A stretch of DNA of 64,000 nt. It comes from Drosophila persimilis (taxonomy: Eukaryota; Arthropoda; Insecta; Diptera; Drosophilidae). The stretch covers positions 14,220,501 through 14,284,500 of the forward strand of contig NW_020825294.1 of NCBI RefSeq assembly GCF_003286085.1, in the 5' to 3' direction. The stretch's first letter is position 1. Every line of letters starts with the position of its first letter. Shown piece by piece: positions 10,430 to 21,149 of the stretch. The position numbers were made by a program, and so were the translations under genes. The notes beneath the pieces were generated by a model. That model had not been told where the DNA came from and made no database searches. It saw nothing but the letters and a program-made list of their open reading frames with translations.

Positions 10430-11752
10430 CAGATTCGGCAATCTGGTAGACATGATAATTTTCTATTATTGTTCGTTTTTAGTTTCCTCGTATTCGGCAA
10501 TCTGGTAGACATGATCATTTTCTATTATTGTGCGTTCTTAGTTTTCTCGTATCTTTAATATTGTGTATGCCACAGATTTTCGTCCTTTGTGGGGGGGAAG
10601 ATGGTGGGACGAAATTTTGATATACACGTGTTATAGTAAGATCTAACAGGAGCTATCGGGAGTGTGGATACCAAATTGGGTTACTCCAGCCTTAATAGTC
10701 ACTGAGATTTGTGGATGCCCCAGATTTTCGTCCTTTTCGGGGGCGGAAGGGGATGTGGCAAAATTTTGAAACAAACTTGTCAAGGTCCGATATCACAGGA
10801 GTGTGGATACCAAATTTGGTTGCTCTAGCTTTTAAAGTCTCTGAGATCCTTGAACTCATATTTTGCAATAGGTCAAACCGACCATGAAACCTCCTATTAG
10901 ACTGACTAGAAATTTTATACCATTGTTCCTTCCACTTTGTAGATCGAATTATTCCTTACATGAACCGTTTAGGGTCTTATGCTCGGATTATAATTCCCTC
11001 TACCATATAATATCCAACACTAATTCTCTTCCTCTTATTAAATTATTAATCCTTACACACCTTTCTATTAATTAGTAACTGTAGTGGTATTTGTATTTTG
11101 ATTGCATGCTTAGTTTCTTAGTAAGTTTAGTGCTAATTTTCCTCGAATGTTAGTCTAATAGCTATCTTTCTTGCATGTTCGCGTTTGGTTCGGCTACGGT
11201 CCGCGCGTCATGCGGCAGCGCGCCTCGGTCGGTTGGGCGGGAGGAGGGCTGTGTTTTGCCTGGGATCCGTAACAGCCTTCTGCTGGTGTCACACGGGCCA
11301 CTTGACGGTGCAGTAACTGCATCGCCTCTTGAAAGATGCAGTCATTGCATGTCAATGTCCAAATATTAGAAAAAAAAAACCTGTGTGCTAGAGAGAGACA
11401 GAGCGAGAAAGAATGAAATTGTTTTCTTGATTCTGGCTATTATAATTATACGATCTGGTTAAGATGCATTCTAGAAGATATGGTCAACATCTACGATTCT
11501 GCGTTTTCTGTTTTCGCGTATCTTTGAAATTGGGGATGCCACAGATTTTCGCCCTTTGTGGGGACGGAAGTTGGCAAAGTTTTGAAATATATTTGTAACA
11601 GTGACATATCACAAAAGTCCGTATATAAAATGCCGTTGCTCTAGCTCTTGTAGTCTTTGAGCACTAGGCGCTGATAGGGACGGACAGACAGACAGGGCTC
11701 AATCGAGTCGGCTACTGATGACCAAGAATATATATACTTTATAGGGTATAAT
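10430..11752 (-). mobile_element. DINE-1-like copy 2, split by a CR1 insertion
   Basis: Left part 10430-10886 and right part 11379-11752 are the two halves of one minus-oriented DINE-1 copy. The left ends ACCATGAAACCT and the right resumes CCTGTGTGCTAGAGAGAG, exactly as in the uninterrupted copy at 36905-36930. A 62-bp direct duplication (TCGGCAATCTGGTAGACATG...) occurs at 10434 and 10496. The internal CAGATTTTCGTCC unit is present twice. The right part ends in the GACAGACAGAC run and CAAGAATATATATACTTTAT core. Confidence 0.8.
10887..11378 (+). mobile_element. 5'-truncated CR1-like 3' end nested in DINE-1
   Basis: Begins inside the ORF2 C-terminus (PIRLTRNFIPLFLPLCRSNYS, frame to 11072) and continues through the 3' UTR to GTCAATGTCC and an A-run. 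Compared with copy 1 (1220-1610) it carries an extra ~70 bp GC-rich piece (11185-11270, GTCGGTTGGGCGGGAGG). The flanking DINE-1 sequence shows a short repeat (AACCT/ACCT) at both sides, consistent with a small target duplication. A typical 5'-truncated target-primed insertion. Confidence 0.75.
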
Positions 11753-11753
11753 T

Positions 11754-12400
11754 GTGCTGGCTAGAAACATCAACATAAACACAGAGGAGTTGAAGGAAAA
11801 GATAATCGATGGAACTCCGGCTTCGGGCTCACGAGATCAGGCTTGCATTCAGTGGTTCTCGGATACGAAGGAAATTCTACGTGCATTCTCGCAAATCCGT
11901 CTTCCGCAGCGGAAGCCGTATGCCACACAACCGCAAGTCTCGGCAGATACTGCAGCTAACATTTAACCCCATGTTGCGCCAACTACAACTCACGACGTCA
12001 TTTCGACAAGGACTGCTTCAATCCAAAAAGGGTGCCTGGATCATGCTACGCATATCGGGCATGTAGCCACCTAGTCGGACAATGCACTGAGAGAAAAAGC
12101 CTAATCAACAACAATTATGTAAGATACTGTAAGATTTTCTTATGCAATAATATTGCAACACCATTAAGTGCAGCATGCCTCATAGACTCTGGGAGTCCAA
12201 TATTGTTCGTTACGAATAGTTTAATCACTACGAAAACCATCTTGGAGCCAGTTCCTGTGTCATATTTTGGACTGAATCGAAGCCAATTGAAAACATTTGG
12301 AAACATTTTATTTTATGTTTTGAAAGGTGGAATAACATAGAATGTTTTTTTTCAGTTGAACGTGATATCGAACGAGTCTATGAGTCTTGGTTCTTGGCAG
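11754..12400 (+). pseudogene. Old Ty3/gypsy element, gag end and protease
   Basis: Frame 11754-11966 encodes NININTEELKEKIIDGTPA, CIQWFSDTKEILRAFSQIR, a gag-like segment. A frame change then gives a Cys-containing piece (CYAYRACSHLVGQC, 12040-12080). From 12115 the frame reads YCKIFLCNN then AACLIDSGSPILFVT, the D-S/T-G active site of a retroviral-type aspartic protease, and SYFGLNRSQLKTFG. RNase H and integrase of the same kind of element occur at 14063-15000 beyond a nested DINE-1. Stops and shifts make it non-functional. Confidence 0.6.
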
Positions 12401-12803
12401 TAGTTTTATGAATGCATGCGAGTTAAATTTGGACCTAAACACTTTGAAAATGGTTACGTTAGACGCTACAACTGAGCAAGGTAGTAATCAATTATGTAAT
12501 TATTCAGCAATACCGATTGTAAGTAATAAAATGCAAATTAAAACAATGGGTAAACGTATGAGTATAGAAAAAAATGAAACGTTTTGTGAAAACGCCAGTA
12601 AAATAGTCAAAAAAACAGAAGCTGATGACATTGTTAGTGAAACAGTTAGTAAAGTGATTGATGCAATTGTTAGTGACGCAATTAGTAAAGAGATTGATGA
12701 AATTGCTAGTGATACCGTAGTAAAGAGATTGATAAAATTGTTAGTTATACCGTTAGTAACGATGATAGTGAAATTATTAATAAAGCTGTTAGCAAATAGG
12801 TAG
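12387..12803 (+). pseudogene. Ty3/gypsy linker with degenerate I-D-E-I-V-S-D repeats
   Basis: The frame encodes VLGSSFMNACELNLDLNTLKM, which reads as the end of the protease region, then a low-complexity stretch with repeated VSKVIDAIVSDAISKEIDEI units. At DNA level this is a minisatellite-like run of ATTGATGAAATTGTTAGTGA-type units (12625-12790). The repeats lie where the protease-RT linker would be and the RT itself is absent. No function assigned to the repeats. Confidence 0.5.
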
Positions 12804-12915
12804 TGAAGCAGTTACTAAAAATTTAATCGATCATACCAACATTACAAGACTTTGATTAAGGACAACTATCCCACCCTGAAATGTAACACCCGCACAGAGT
12901 AAGTGCACCCTATCT

Positions 12916-13802
12916 AAAAAACGAGGGGGAACGTTGTGAGTTGCTGCGGATACCGCAACTCTACAGTTATACCCGATACTAAGTCAGTATGGCTCTCCTC
13001 CGGCAGACGCCGCTAAAATTAAACGACACGACAAAGAGTGCGTGCGAGAGAGACAGAAAATCAGTCTGAGCGTGACGTCGGGCGCTGCGTAGCCAGTGCA
13101 AATTGATTTGTTCCTTTTGATAGATATGGTCATTATCTGTGATTCTGCGTTTTTAGTTTTCTCGAATCTGCAATATTGTGGATGCAACAGATTTTCGTCC
13201 TTTGTGGGGGCGGAAGGGGGTGGGGCGAAATTTTGACACAAAAGGGTCAAATTTGGGATACCAAATTTGGTTGCTCTGGCTCTTATAGGTTCTGAAATCC
13301 TTGAACTCATATTTTGCAATTGGCAAAACCATGAAACCTGTGTGTTAGAGAGAGACAGAGCGAGAAAGAATGAAATTGTTTTCTTGATTATGGCTCTAAT
13401 AATTATAAGATCTGGGTCAGATTTTACACTCTATAACATATAGTCGTCCTCTACCATTCTATGTTTTCAGTTTTCAGAAATTGTGGATGCCTCAGATTTT
13501 CGCCCTTTGTGGGGGCGGAAGTGGGCGGGGCAAAGTTTTGAAATATTCTTGTAGCAGTGACATATCACAGAAGTCTGAATCCAAAACATCGTTGCTCTAG
13601 CTCTTATAGTCTTTGAGCACTAGGCGCTGAAGGGGACGGACAGACGGACAGACAGACATGGCTCAATCGACTCGGCTATTGATGCTGATCAAGAATATAT
13701 ATACTTTATGGGGTCGGAAACGATTCCTTCTGGACGTTACACACATACACTTTTACCAGAAATCTAATATACCCAAATACTCATTTTGAGTATCGGGTAT
13801 AA
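12916..13802 (-). mobile_element. DINE-1-like copy 3
   Basis: Near complete, minus orientation: AAAAAACGAGGGGGAACG, hairpin GTTGTGAGTTGCTGCGG...CCGCAACTC, TATACCCGATACTAAGTCAG, the ACGACAAAGAGTGCG block, two CAGATTTTCG units, the GACGGACAGACGG run, CTTTATGGGGTCGGAAAC and terminal ATTTTGAGTATCGGGTATA. It sits between the protease and RNase H of the Ty3/gypsy relic, so it inserted after that element. Confidence 0.85.
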
Positions 13803-14062
13803 AAACACTCACAAGAAACATCTGCGTTCCTTCCCATACAATAAGAGTACCACTGCTAGCTATATAAGGATATGCATTTGTTTCATAAACTTCTGTATCA
13901 GAAATAGTACCCCAACTGCCTGTCACTCATTTCCCATCGCAATCATCAGAGGCTGTCGCCGTGTCTTTAGATCCTCCTTTGCGAACCGTAGGATACCAAC
14001 TCCGCAGTCCAACTGGTTCAAGTTCTAGTTGCGACGACAAACTGTAGACGATTTATGTAGAA
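13803..14062. other. Short unassigned stretch between DINE-1 and RNase H
   Basis: No domain recognised. It probably belongs to the interrupted Ty3/gypsy pol region. Confidence 0.3.
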
Positions 14063-15010
14063 ATGCACTGTGATGCAAGCGCTTTTGGCTTCGAGGCACT
14101 GTTACTTCAAAAGAAAGACGACGGAAAACTGCATCCAATTTTTTATTTTTCTGAGCGAACAACTGAAGCGGAATCAAAATATCACAGCTTTGAGCTGGAA
14201 ACAATGGCCATTATTTACGCATTACGCAGGTTTCGCATATATTTATAAAGAAAACGGTTCAAGACTCAACAATAAGAGCAATGATTACACGAGAGTTCAC
14301 GTTTCGTTAAAAGACTGCTCTAAAGTCATACAGCAAACCCAAATGCATTATTTTCAGATCGAGGGAGTTGCTTCAAACGAATGCGACGAGTTCATGACAG
14401 AGACTAACAAACACATTAAAATTGCTATAGGATCGCCTCAAGCAAATGGTCAGGTGGAAAGAGTCAATAGAAGCTTTCGGTCAATGATAGCGAAATTAGG
14501 AGAACCAGAAAAGGGTATACATTGGGATGCAGTGATAGACAGAGTAGAACATGCTATAAAGAACACACAGCACAGGAGCACAAAGCAAGTGCCTTGTAAA
14601 CATTTACTTGACAAAGAACAGAGAGGAAAAGTTGTAGACGAATTTAAAGAAAAACTAGAAGAGTTAAATTAAGTACAAGAAAACAAAGATTTAACAGAAT
14701 TAAGAGATAAAGCGGCGAAAAATAGCTCAAGAGTTCAAAATAAGCAATATGACAAGGGCTTAAAGAAACCTAAGGAGTACAAGGAAGGAGACTATGTGAT
14801 GGCTAAAAATTGTGATTGCACAGTGGCAGTATCTAAAAAATTAATCCCCAAAAAACAAAGACCTCTATGTAATCGAAAAATATTTAAAAAATTACAGATT
14901 TTTTGTTAAAAGATGTAGAAGGTTTTCAAGTATACCGTAACCCGTATCAAGATGTTTGGTGTATCAAAAACATAAAACAATGGATAGGTAACAGAAAAAA
15001 GGCTAATATA
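14063..15010 (+). pseudogene. Ty3/gypsy RNase H and integrase relic
   Basis: Bases 14063-14248 encode CDASAFGFEALLLQKKDDGK, YFSERTTEAESKYHSFELET, the RNase H start of Ty3/gypsy pol. Through a frame change, 14380-14672 encodes NECDEFMTETNKHIKIAIGS, PQANGQVERVNRSFRSMIAK (integrase core end with catalytic Glu in QVERVNR), and HAIKNTQHRSTKQVP. Bases 14673-15000 encode the integrase C-terminal region (KPKEYKEGDYVM, LLKDVEGFQVYRNPYQD) with frame breaks. Several hundred bases of pol between RNase H and the integrase end are deleted. The motif style suggests an mdg3/blastopia-like lineage, which is an inference. Confidence 0.7.
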
Positions 15011-15049
15011 TATATAAGAAAAAAATTTAATACTAAATATAACACAACA

Positions 15050-15299
15050 ACGTTGTGAGTTGCTGCGGAGACCGCGAATCTACATTTATACCCGATACTT
15101 AGTCAGTATGGTTCTGATAGGGACGGACGGACGGACAGACAGAAAGACAGACAGGGCTCAATCGACTCGGCTATTGATGCTGATCAAGAATATATATACT
15201 TTATGGGGTCGGAAAACGATTCCTTCTGGACGTTACACACATCCATTTTCACCACAAATCTAATATACCCCAATACTCATTTTGAGTATCGGGTATAAA
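15050..15299 (-). mobile_element. DINE-1-like copy 4, internally deleted
   Basis: Keeps only the two ends: AACGTTGTGAGTTGCTGCGG...TATACCCGATACTTAGTCAG joined directly to GATAGGGACGGACGG, CTTTATGGGGTCGG and GAGTATCGGGTATA. The central ~600 bp are missing. It abuts the end of the Ty3/gypsy relic. Confidence 0.8.
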
Positions 15300-15309
15300 A
15301 ATTGTAAGC

Positions 15310-15950
15310 CCCAATAGAATTCCCTTCCCTGTATAGTCGAATGAAGAAAGCTCGCTTGAATTGGTGTAAAGACCAATTGGGGTGAATCTGAGTAGTCTCG
15401 AATCATTTTCTCGGACAAGTCCAAATTAAATCTCATTAGACCCTATGCTTCGCGCAAAGTTCGCAGTAGAAGAGGAGAAAGCTATTCCAAAACTTGATAA
15501 GTGATAAATAAGTCATTCTTTTACGTTTTGTTATTTTTAAAAATGTATTCAACTAGTTGGGACTATTTTCAACGACAGATTCAACTTTTGAAGGCGGAAT
15601 GATTGAGGTAGCGGAAGTTATAGAAGAATTTTGGTGGGAGGATATAACTGATGTATATCTGAAGGCTTTTTACGATTCGATGCCCAATAGGTTAAAATGT
15701 GTAATAAAAACCAAGGGGTACCACAAAATATTAATTAATTTCTAATATTTCTAATGTTTCTAAGTTATTATAATTTTACTGCATTTTTTGTCCTTTGTTT
15801 GGTCAAATTATAAAATAACCGTTGAAAAAAGTGTTATTTGGAAAATTATTTGTTTTTAATAATATGAATATGACATACAAAAATGTAGTATATACTTTTG
15901 TAAGAAGTTGATTTATTGACACAAAAAAAATTTAGACGAATCGAATAACA
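15310..15950 (+). pseudogene. Tc1-like transposase C-terminal half relic
   Basis: Across frames the plus strand gives ARLNWCKDQLG near 15350, then SRIIFSDKSK near 15400 (the second catalytic Asp block, normally FSDESKF, here with D-K), and an open frame 15557-15745 with VIEEFWWEDITDVYLKAFYD, SMPNRLKCVIKTKGYHKI. The W-x-x-I-xx-xxxxLxxSMPxRLxAVIxxKG order is the C-terminus of Tc1-family DD34E transposases. A deletion removes the third catalytic residue region. AT-rich 3' flank to 15950; no terminal repeat recognised. Confidence 0.6.
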
Positions 15951-16029
15951 TTTAGGGAAACCCCAGGCTAGATAAGTCGAAAATATATAAAATTTCAGAG
16001 TGCTTTTTTTTTGTCGCTAGGTGTAAGTG

Positions 16030-16720
16030 GCCCATGCGACACTAAACCGAAGCCTATTACGAGCGGATCCCAGACGAGACGCAGCCCTCCTCCTTTCTAA
16101 TCAACCGAGGGGCGCTGTCGCATAACGCGTATAAAGGAACCGGTCTCTTATTTACAGGAAAGATAGATATTAATCTAATATTCAACGATAATTATAACGA
16201 AATTTTCAAAAGAGCTAAGCATGCATTCAAAATACAAATATTTATACCAATTACCACAATGCTAGAATAAGTAATTTAGGACGAGGTAATTAGTAGTATA
16301 TATATTGTAATATGGTAAAAAGAATTCTAATCCGAGCCTAAACGGTTTATGCTAGGAATAATTCTATCAACAAAACGGAAGGGACAACGATATATAGTAG
16401 TTTTTAGCCTAGATAACTCTTTGGTAAACCAAAGTTTTTCAGATCTAATCAAACAAGAAAGCGGGACACAGTGATCAAAAAATGTGCCAAGTGCATTATA
16501 AAAAATGTTTGTGCCTTTTATAACCAATCAAAATCCCTAATGTAGTTATGAACCTTCGCAAACTCGGCTATACGACAGCAGCGAACACGTTTAGATAGAC
16601 TACCCGACCGATCCAATTCAGTCGGTCCTATATCGAGCTTCACTTCGAAAGTAGGATTGTAGACGTCATCAGTTATACTGAGCGGAATAGCTCGGGTTAG
16701 CATAGATCAAGCAATCGACC
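16030..16720 (-). pseudogene. CR1-like copy 3, decayed, minus strand
   Basis: 16030-16330 matches in reverse the 3' UTR and tail of the other CR1 copies (CAAGTGGCCCATG..., GTATAAAGG, AATAATTCTATC). From 16703 to 16327 the minus strand encodes PTFEVKLDIGP..., YNALGTFFDHCVPLSCLIRS and LWFTKELSRLK, the stretch that in CR1-like ORF2 lies between endonuclease and RT. The RT itself is missing, so a large internal deletion joins the pre-RT region to the 3' end. More diverged than the other copies. Confidence 0.6.
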
Positions 16721-17400
16721 CAAGGTTTTCAAAGGGTTGACGTGAGACAGTGACAGGTCAAGCAAACCGTCAATAAAATCATGTCGTGACATGAGCACTA
16801 GGTTACTAGACTATTTTACCGTTGACTAGTACCTGGCAAATTTAACTCACTAACTAACTTAACTATTATATGAGCTTTATCTGATAGCGAAATTAACAAA
16901 GTTTTTATAGCGGACAGGTGCTGCTCGTATAATAAGATTTCCTAAAACAGCGGAATATACAAGCATATAATGAAGGTGGAAAAACTACGAAGAATCAGTC
17001 TTACACAGAAATTCCAGTTATTGTCGAACATGGACTGTGAAATGTCCCGACGTAAAGTTCTGTAGTCGGAACAACGTCGATAGAAACGGTCATTTATAAA
17101 AGTTGCAAAAACTTTGGAACGAAGGATGTCCGGCTTCGGTCTAGGTAAACAAAATAACGTGGAATGAAATTGCGACACTATCCGGGAAGAGAAGGTTGAG
17201 CTTACTGCGTAAGCCTGAAAGCACGGAAAGATGAGGATGTCACATTTGACTGATTTTGATTAGGGAGATTTATTGGGGCCCTCTGAGCCAACAAATAGCA
17301 TCGAATTGAGCTGGAGAGACGACTTTTAAGCTTAATAATTATTATTATTATTAATATTAAAAATCATATAGAAAATCAAACTGTTTTTTGCTTAAATTTT
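16721..17400. other. Unassigned, possibly more CR1-like ORF2
   Basis: The minus-strand frame 17178-16942 has no recognised domain but lies where the endonuclease of the CR1-like copy would be. An ATT microsatellite lies near 17337-17352. Nothing else recognised. Confidence 0.3.
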
Positions 17401-18048
17401 TTTATACCCGATACTCAAAATGAGTATTGGGGTATATTATACTTGTGGTAAAAGTGTATGTGTGTAACGTCCAGAAGGAATCGTTTCCGACCCCATAAAG
17501 TATATATATTCTTGATCAGCATCAATAGCCGAGTCGATTGAGCCATGTCTGTCTGTCCGTCCGTCCGTCTGTCCGTCTGTCCGTCCCCTTCAGCGCCTAA
17601 TGCTCAAAGACTATAAGAGCTAGAGCAACGATGTTTTGGATCCAGACTTCTGTGATATGTCACTGCTCCAAAAATATTTCAAAACTTTGCCCCGCCCACT
17701 TCCGCCCCCACAAAGGGCGAAAATCTGTGGCATCCACAATTTCGACGATACGAGAAAACTAAAAACGCAGAATCATAGAGAATGACAATATCTATCCGGT
17801 TGCTGAATTTGGATCAGATCAGATAATTTTTGTAGCCAAAAGGAACAAATCAATTTGCATTGGCTACGCAGCGCCCGACGTCACGCTCAGACTGATTTTC
17901 TTTCTCTCTCGCACGCATTCTTTGTCATGTCGTTTAATATTAGCGGCGTCTGCCGGAGGAGAGCCATACTGACTTAGTATCGGGTATAACTGTAGAGTTG
18001 CGGTGACCGCAGCAACTCACAACGTTCCCCCTCGTTTTTTGTATACAC
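17401..18048 (+). mobile_element. DINE-1-like copy 5, near complete
   Basis: Best reference copy in plus orientation. It begins TATACCCGATACTCAAAATG with a palindromic AGTATTGGGGTATA. Then come CGTCCAGAAGGAATCG, TTTCCGACCCCATAAAG, TTCTTGATCAGCATCAATAG, a GTCY run (17548-17585), one CTATAAGAGCTAGAGCAAC unit and GGCGAAAATCTGTGGCATCC. It closes with TATCGGGTATAACTGTAGAG, the hairpin GAGTTGCGG...CCGCAGCAACTC and the tail GTTCCCCCTCGTTTTTT. The near-terminal stem-loop fits rolling-circle (Helentron) ends. Confidence 0.9.
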
Positions 18049-18714
18049 TTGTGTAACAGTGCGTGGTGCCATTACAATGTTCCGTTTTGCTTTCTGTCTA
18101 TGCAATCAATGACTACATTTTAAAACAGGAACTGGTTACGTACCTGTTTTGATAATTGGAAAACACTAAGGAGTGCCGCAATAAAGAGGGTCCGGACTCC
18201 AAGTGCACAACTGCTGCGGGGGATTGATGAACACATCCTTTTTATAAAACTCAAATCGCATATCTGTAAATGAAATTGGGATGTTAGCCAATTTTACGAT
18301 TTATTTATAATATATTTATACTGTACTTAACAAACTTTATTTTCTCCGATATCACAGAATATCGTAAAATTATCGAGCAGACGGACATGTGTATTTCGAC
18401 TCGACTTCACTACTGATCAAGAATATAAATGCTTTAAGGTTGTTTGTACAATTACATACCTCTGGTTGAGAATGTATTCTGAGAACCATTTATAAAAAAG
18501 GACAAACAGACAAAAATTAATGTTACACAGAAGTTATGTCTAGTTAGAAGTACATATGTTAAAACATATTCACAGTACCTCAGTAAAATTAATAAATGGG
18601 CCAGATTTGTTTTCGATGCTACCGTTATGTTAATAGCTGTTTTTTCTTTTCAGGTATACACTTTTTATCTCTTATCCTTTGTGATGCTATTAAGTTTTTA
18701 CAAGCTAATGATCC
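18049..18714. other. Unassigned spacer with a DINE-1 scrap
   Basis: Bases 18360-18440 contain a diverged DINE-1 piece (CAGACGGACATGTG, CTACTGATCAAGAATATAAATGC). The rest is AT-rich and unrecognised. Confidence 0.4.
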
Positions 18715-19019
18715 TGTTCGGAGCAGCAGCCGTTAATAGCTCTTAAGTCACGTCTCTCTAAAGTTTTCTGTTATCGCGCTCAGCCTATGTACACTCTCAG
18801 TGCATACACGCACACACCTACATATTTAAAGTTATTACTTATTATAAGCCACTGCTTCGACCCTGCCTTCTCGCTAGTCGATCGTTCCTATTCGAGGCAG
18901 TCGGTCTGTAGTAGTCTTTGTCGCCCAAAACGCCTAATACCTAAATATAAGACCACGGCCACGGCCTCGAACAAAAAAACACACGAACAATACCAAACAA
19001 GAAACGTCGAATTGTAACC
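18715..19019 (+). repeat. LTR-like repeat, copy 2
   Basis: Starts TGTTCGGAGCAGCAGCCGTT and ends near GTCGAATTGTAACC, about 305 bp. It shares five blocks with 3720-3950. The TG start, the length and a GTCGAATTGTAAC-like end suit a solo LTR of a Ty3/gypsy element. Internal sequences of that element are not seen next to either copy, and no target duplication was found. Confidence 0.5.
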
Positions 19020-19633
19020 TTAAAAACGGAGCAATTATTTTCTTGTAAATTTTGGAGACAGAGTTGCCGAAAAAGCTCGACAGCTTCCAACAGATCCCGT
19101 GGAATAAGTAATTAAATGGTTAAGTGCATTTAGTAATTTGTAAAGGTTTTCATTTAAAATGCGCGCGGGAACCAACTATCTAAGAAGGAGCAGACTAATT
19201 TCAAATTGTATTATCAAAGTCGATTTGCTAAAGCAATCTTCGGAATCGTCAGCAATTTTATAGCAATCGTCTGAATATTATATTATATATGTTCAGGAAA
19301 AATGATTATAAACGTTATAAAATGATTTTATATAAAATTATACTCTCTTACATATCACATCTCTTACACGCTGTTAACGAACGAAGCTTATACAAGAAGA
19401 GGGTGGCGCTGGAGAATAAAATCACTTATATTTTGATGTTGAATCTGCACAACATTTTTTTCCCCGTGTGAATCAAATAAACGAACATCGTTGTACAAAC
19501 AACCCTCAACAAGTGCAACAGGAAAAGTAAAGTGCCCAAATACTCAACAATTAACTACCCGAACCAATATAACATAAATAATAACACATAAAACCCACGG
19601 CCTGCGAATAAAATATTTAATAAATGTCATACT
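19020..19633. other. AT-rich spacer
   Basis: No recognised domain or repeat. Short open frame 19289-19471 has no similarity I can name. Confidence 0.4.
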
Positions 19634-20476
19634 ATGCCTAAGGATGCATGTCCGAGGCGGTGCTCGGTAGCTAATATCCGGACTCTGGATACTTGTCGAC
19701 CTCCAGTTTCAAATAAGGCTTCCCGGGACAAGCGGGCTATGCCAAACCAGTGCCCAAAGCGACGGGAGGAGACTAGGTCCACCGTCTCGAGGCTTCAAGC
19801 GCTGCGAGGAGGGGTCCGAAAAGCCAGGCGGGCCAATCCACGTCGGGGGGCCGCAAGGGCGACCCAGTTACCATGGTGGCTGCCTTGCATAGCGATATGG
19901 CGGCTGGTAGACGCCCTGAGACCGGGAAACCCTTGACAACCCAGGTAGGTGACGCTTCTGCCTCGAAAGACAGGCCCAAGTTTCAGGACAAGAGACGTGC
20001 GGCATTCATCTTGGGCAACGATGACACGGTGTTCCTGACGTCTGCCGTCTGAAGCGCGGTGATGGGCCAAAACAGCTCTGTCAGACTACCAGCCAGCCAA
20101 AGCAGCCAAGGGCGCAGCCAAGTCGCCAGCAAGCGACAATGCTCGTCGGAAGGCACCACCAGCAAGTTCAACAGGCCAAAAGGACGAAAACCCAGAGCAA
20201 TCGTTCGATTGCCGAGATTGCGAAAGAAAAAACCCACATGGGAGTCCTATACAGTTGCTCCAAAGCCGACAGGTTCCTCGGGACAAATGGCACCTCGTAG
20301 AAAACGAGCTCCATGACCGCTTCCTTCAGAAGTTGGAGAACGGAGGACCACCGCCCAAATGTGAGGACGCCGGGTGGCAGAGTGAAAGCCATGCTCGCTC
20401 GGCGGCCCTCTATATAAAGGCGATCGCGTCGCTCAAAGAGGTCTACCCAGGAGACAAGCTGGAAGCCCTTAAATAG
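19634..20476 (+). pseudogene. LOA-clade element 2, ORF1 relic
   Basis: GC-rich compared with its surroundings. Pieces of a basic, Ser/Pro-rich gag-like protein appear in changing frames (AKAAKGAAKSPASDNARRKA near 20100; KWHLVENELHDRFLQKLENG 20280-20345). The end ALYIKAIASLKEVYPGDKLE at 20405-20474 is the acidic/amphipathic C-terminal block of LOA-type ORF1 proteins. Multiple frameshifts. The RT-RNase H relic follows on the same strand. Confidence 0.5.
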
Positions 20477-21149
20477 GAGCCCTTAAATCTCCAGCCAACC
20501 GAGGGCCAGAGCATGCGTCTCGGCGAAGCCAGTGAGGCTTCTCAGCGATAAGGAAGGTATTTTTGACTATGGCTACAAAAAGGTCGTAGTCAGCAGCATC
20601 CTTGCAAAAAAAAAGATTTGCACTTATTCTTTCACCCAAATTTCAGCAATGAAGACCAAACAGCCGGGAGCCTCGAAGGCCAGGAGCGCCAACTGAGGAT
20701 CTGCCCCACGTACATGGGTCACGACCCTTGGAGCCCTGGTCTTGGTATAAGTTCTGTAGCGAAATCGGGAACAACTCAGAGCTTTCGCGCCTGCGCAGAG
20801 TTCTGTTGAAGACTACTCCCACCGTGTGCTACTTGAAGAACGCCAACCAGTCTTGGACTACGTCCAGCAATGAGTCGCCAAATTTTCTCCTTAATTAAGT
20901 ATTACTTCCCTGAAATGCGATGAAAACAGACCCAACTACTTCGAGCCTCCGTCTGTCGTCTTAAATGCCATCCTGATCCTGCTAAACCAGGAGAACATTT
21001 CCTGGGCGATCAGAAGCTTTAAACCTTACAAGTCCGCGGGGCCAGACGGCATTTTCCCTGCCCAACTGATTCACGCGGTACATAAAGCCATTCATTGGCT
21101 CAAAATAATTTACGAGGGAATCTTCTCCCACGGGTGCATCCCTGAAACC
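20477..21149 (+). pseudogene. LOA-clade element 2, ORF2 pre-RT region
   Basis: Decayed coding between ORF1 and RT. Around 21020-21060 the plus strand reads AIRSFKPYKSAGPDGIFPAQ, the conserved KSPGPDGI entry motif of non-LTR RTs. The endonuclease is not recognisable and is probably mostly deleted, since only about 600 bp separate ORF1 from RT. Confidence 0.5.

Noticed and set aside
19634-20300. Several overlapping 60-100 codon frames on both strands
   Set aside because: High GC creates shadow frames. Only the plus-strand LOA ORF1 pieces agree with the downstream RT.
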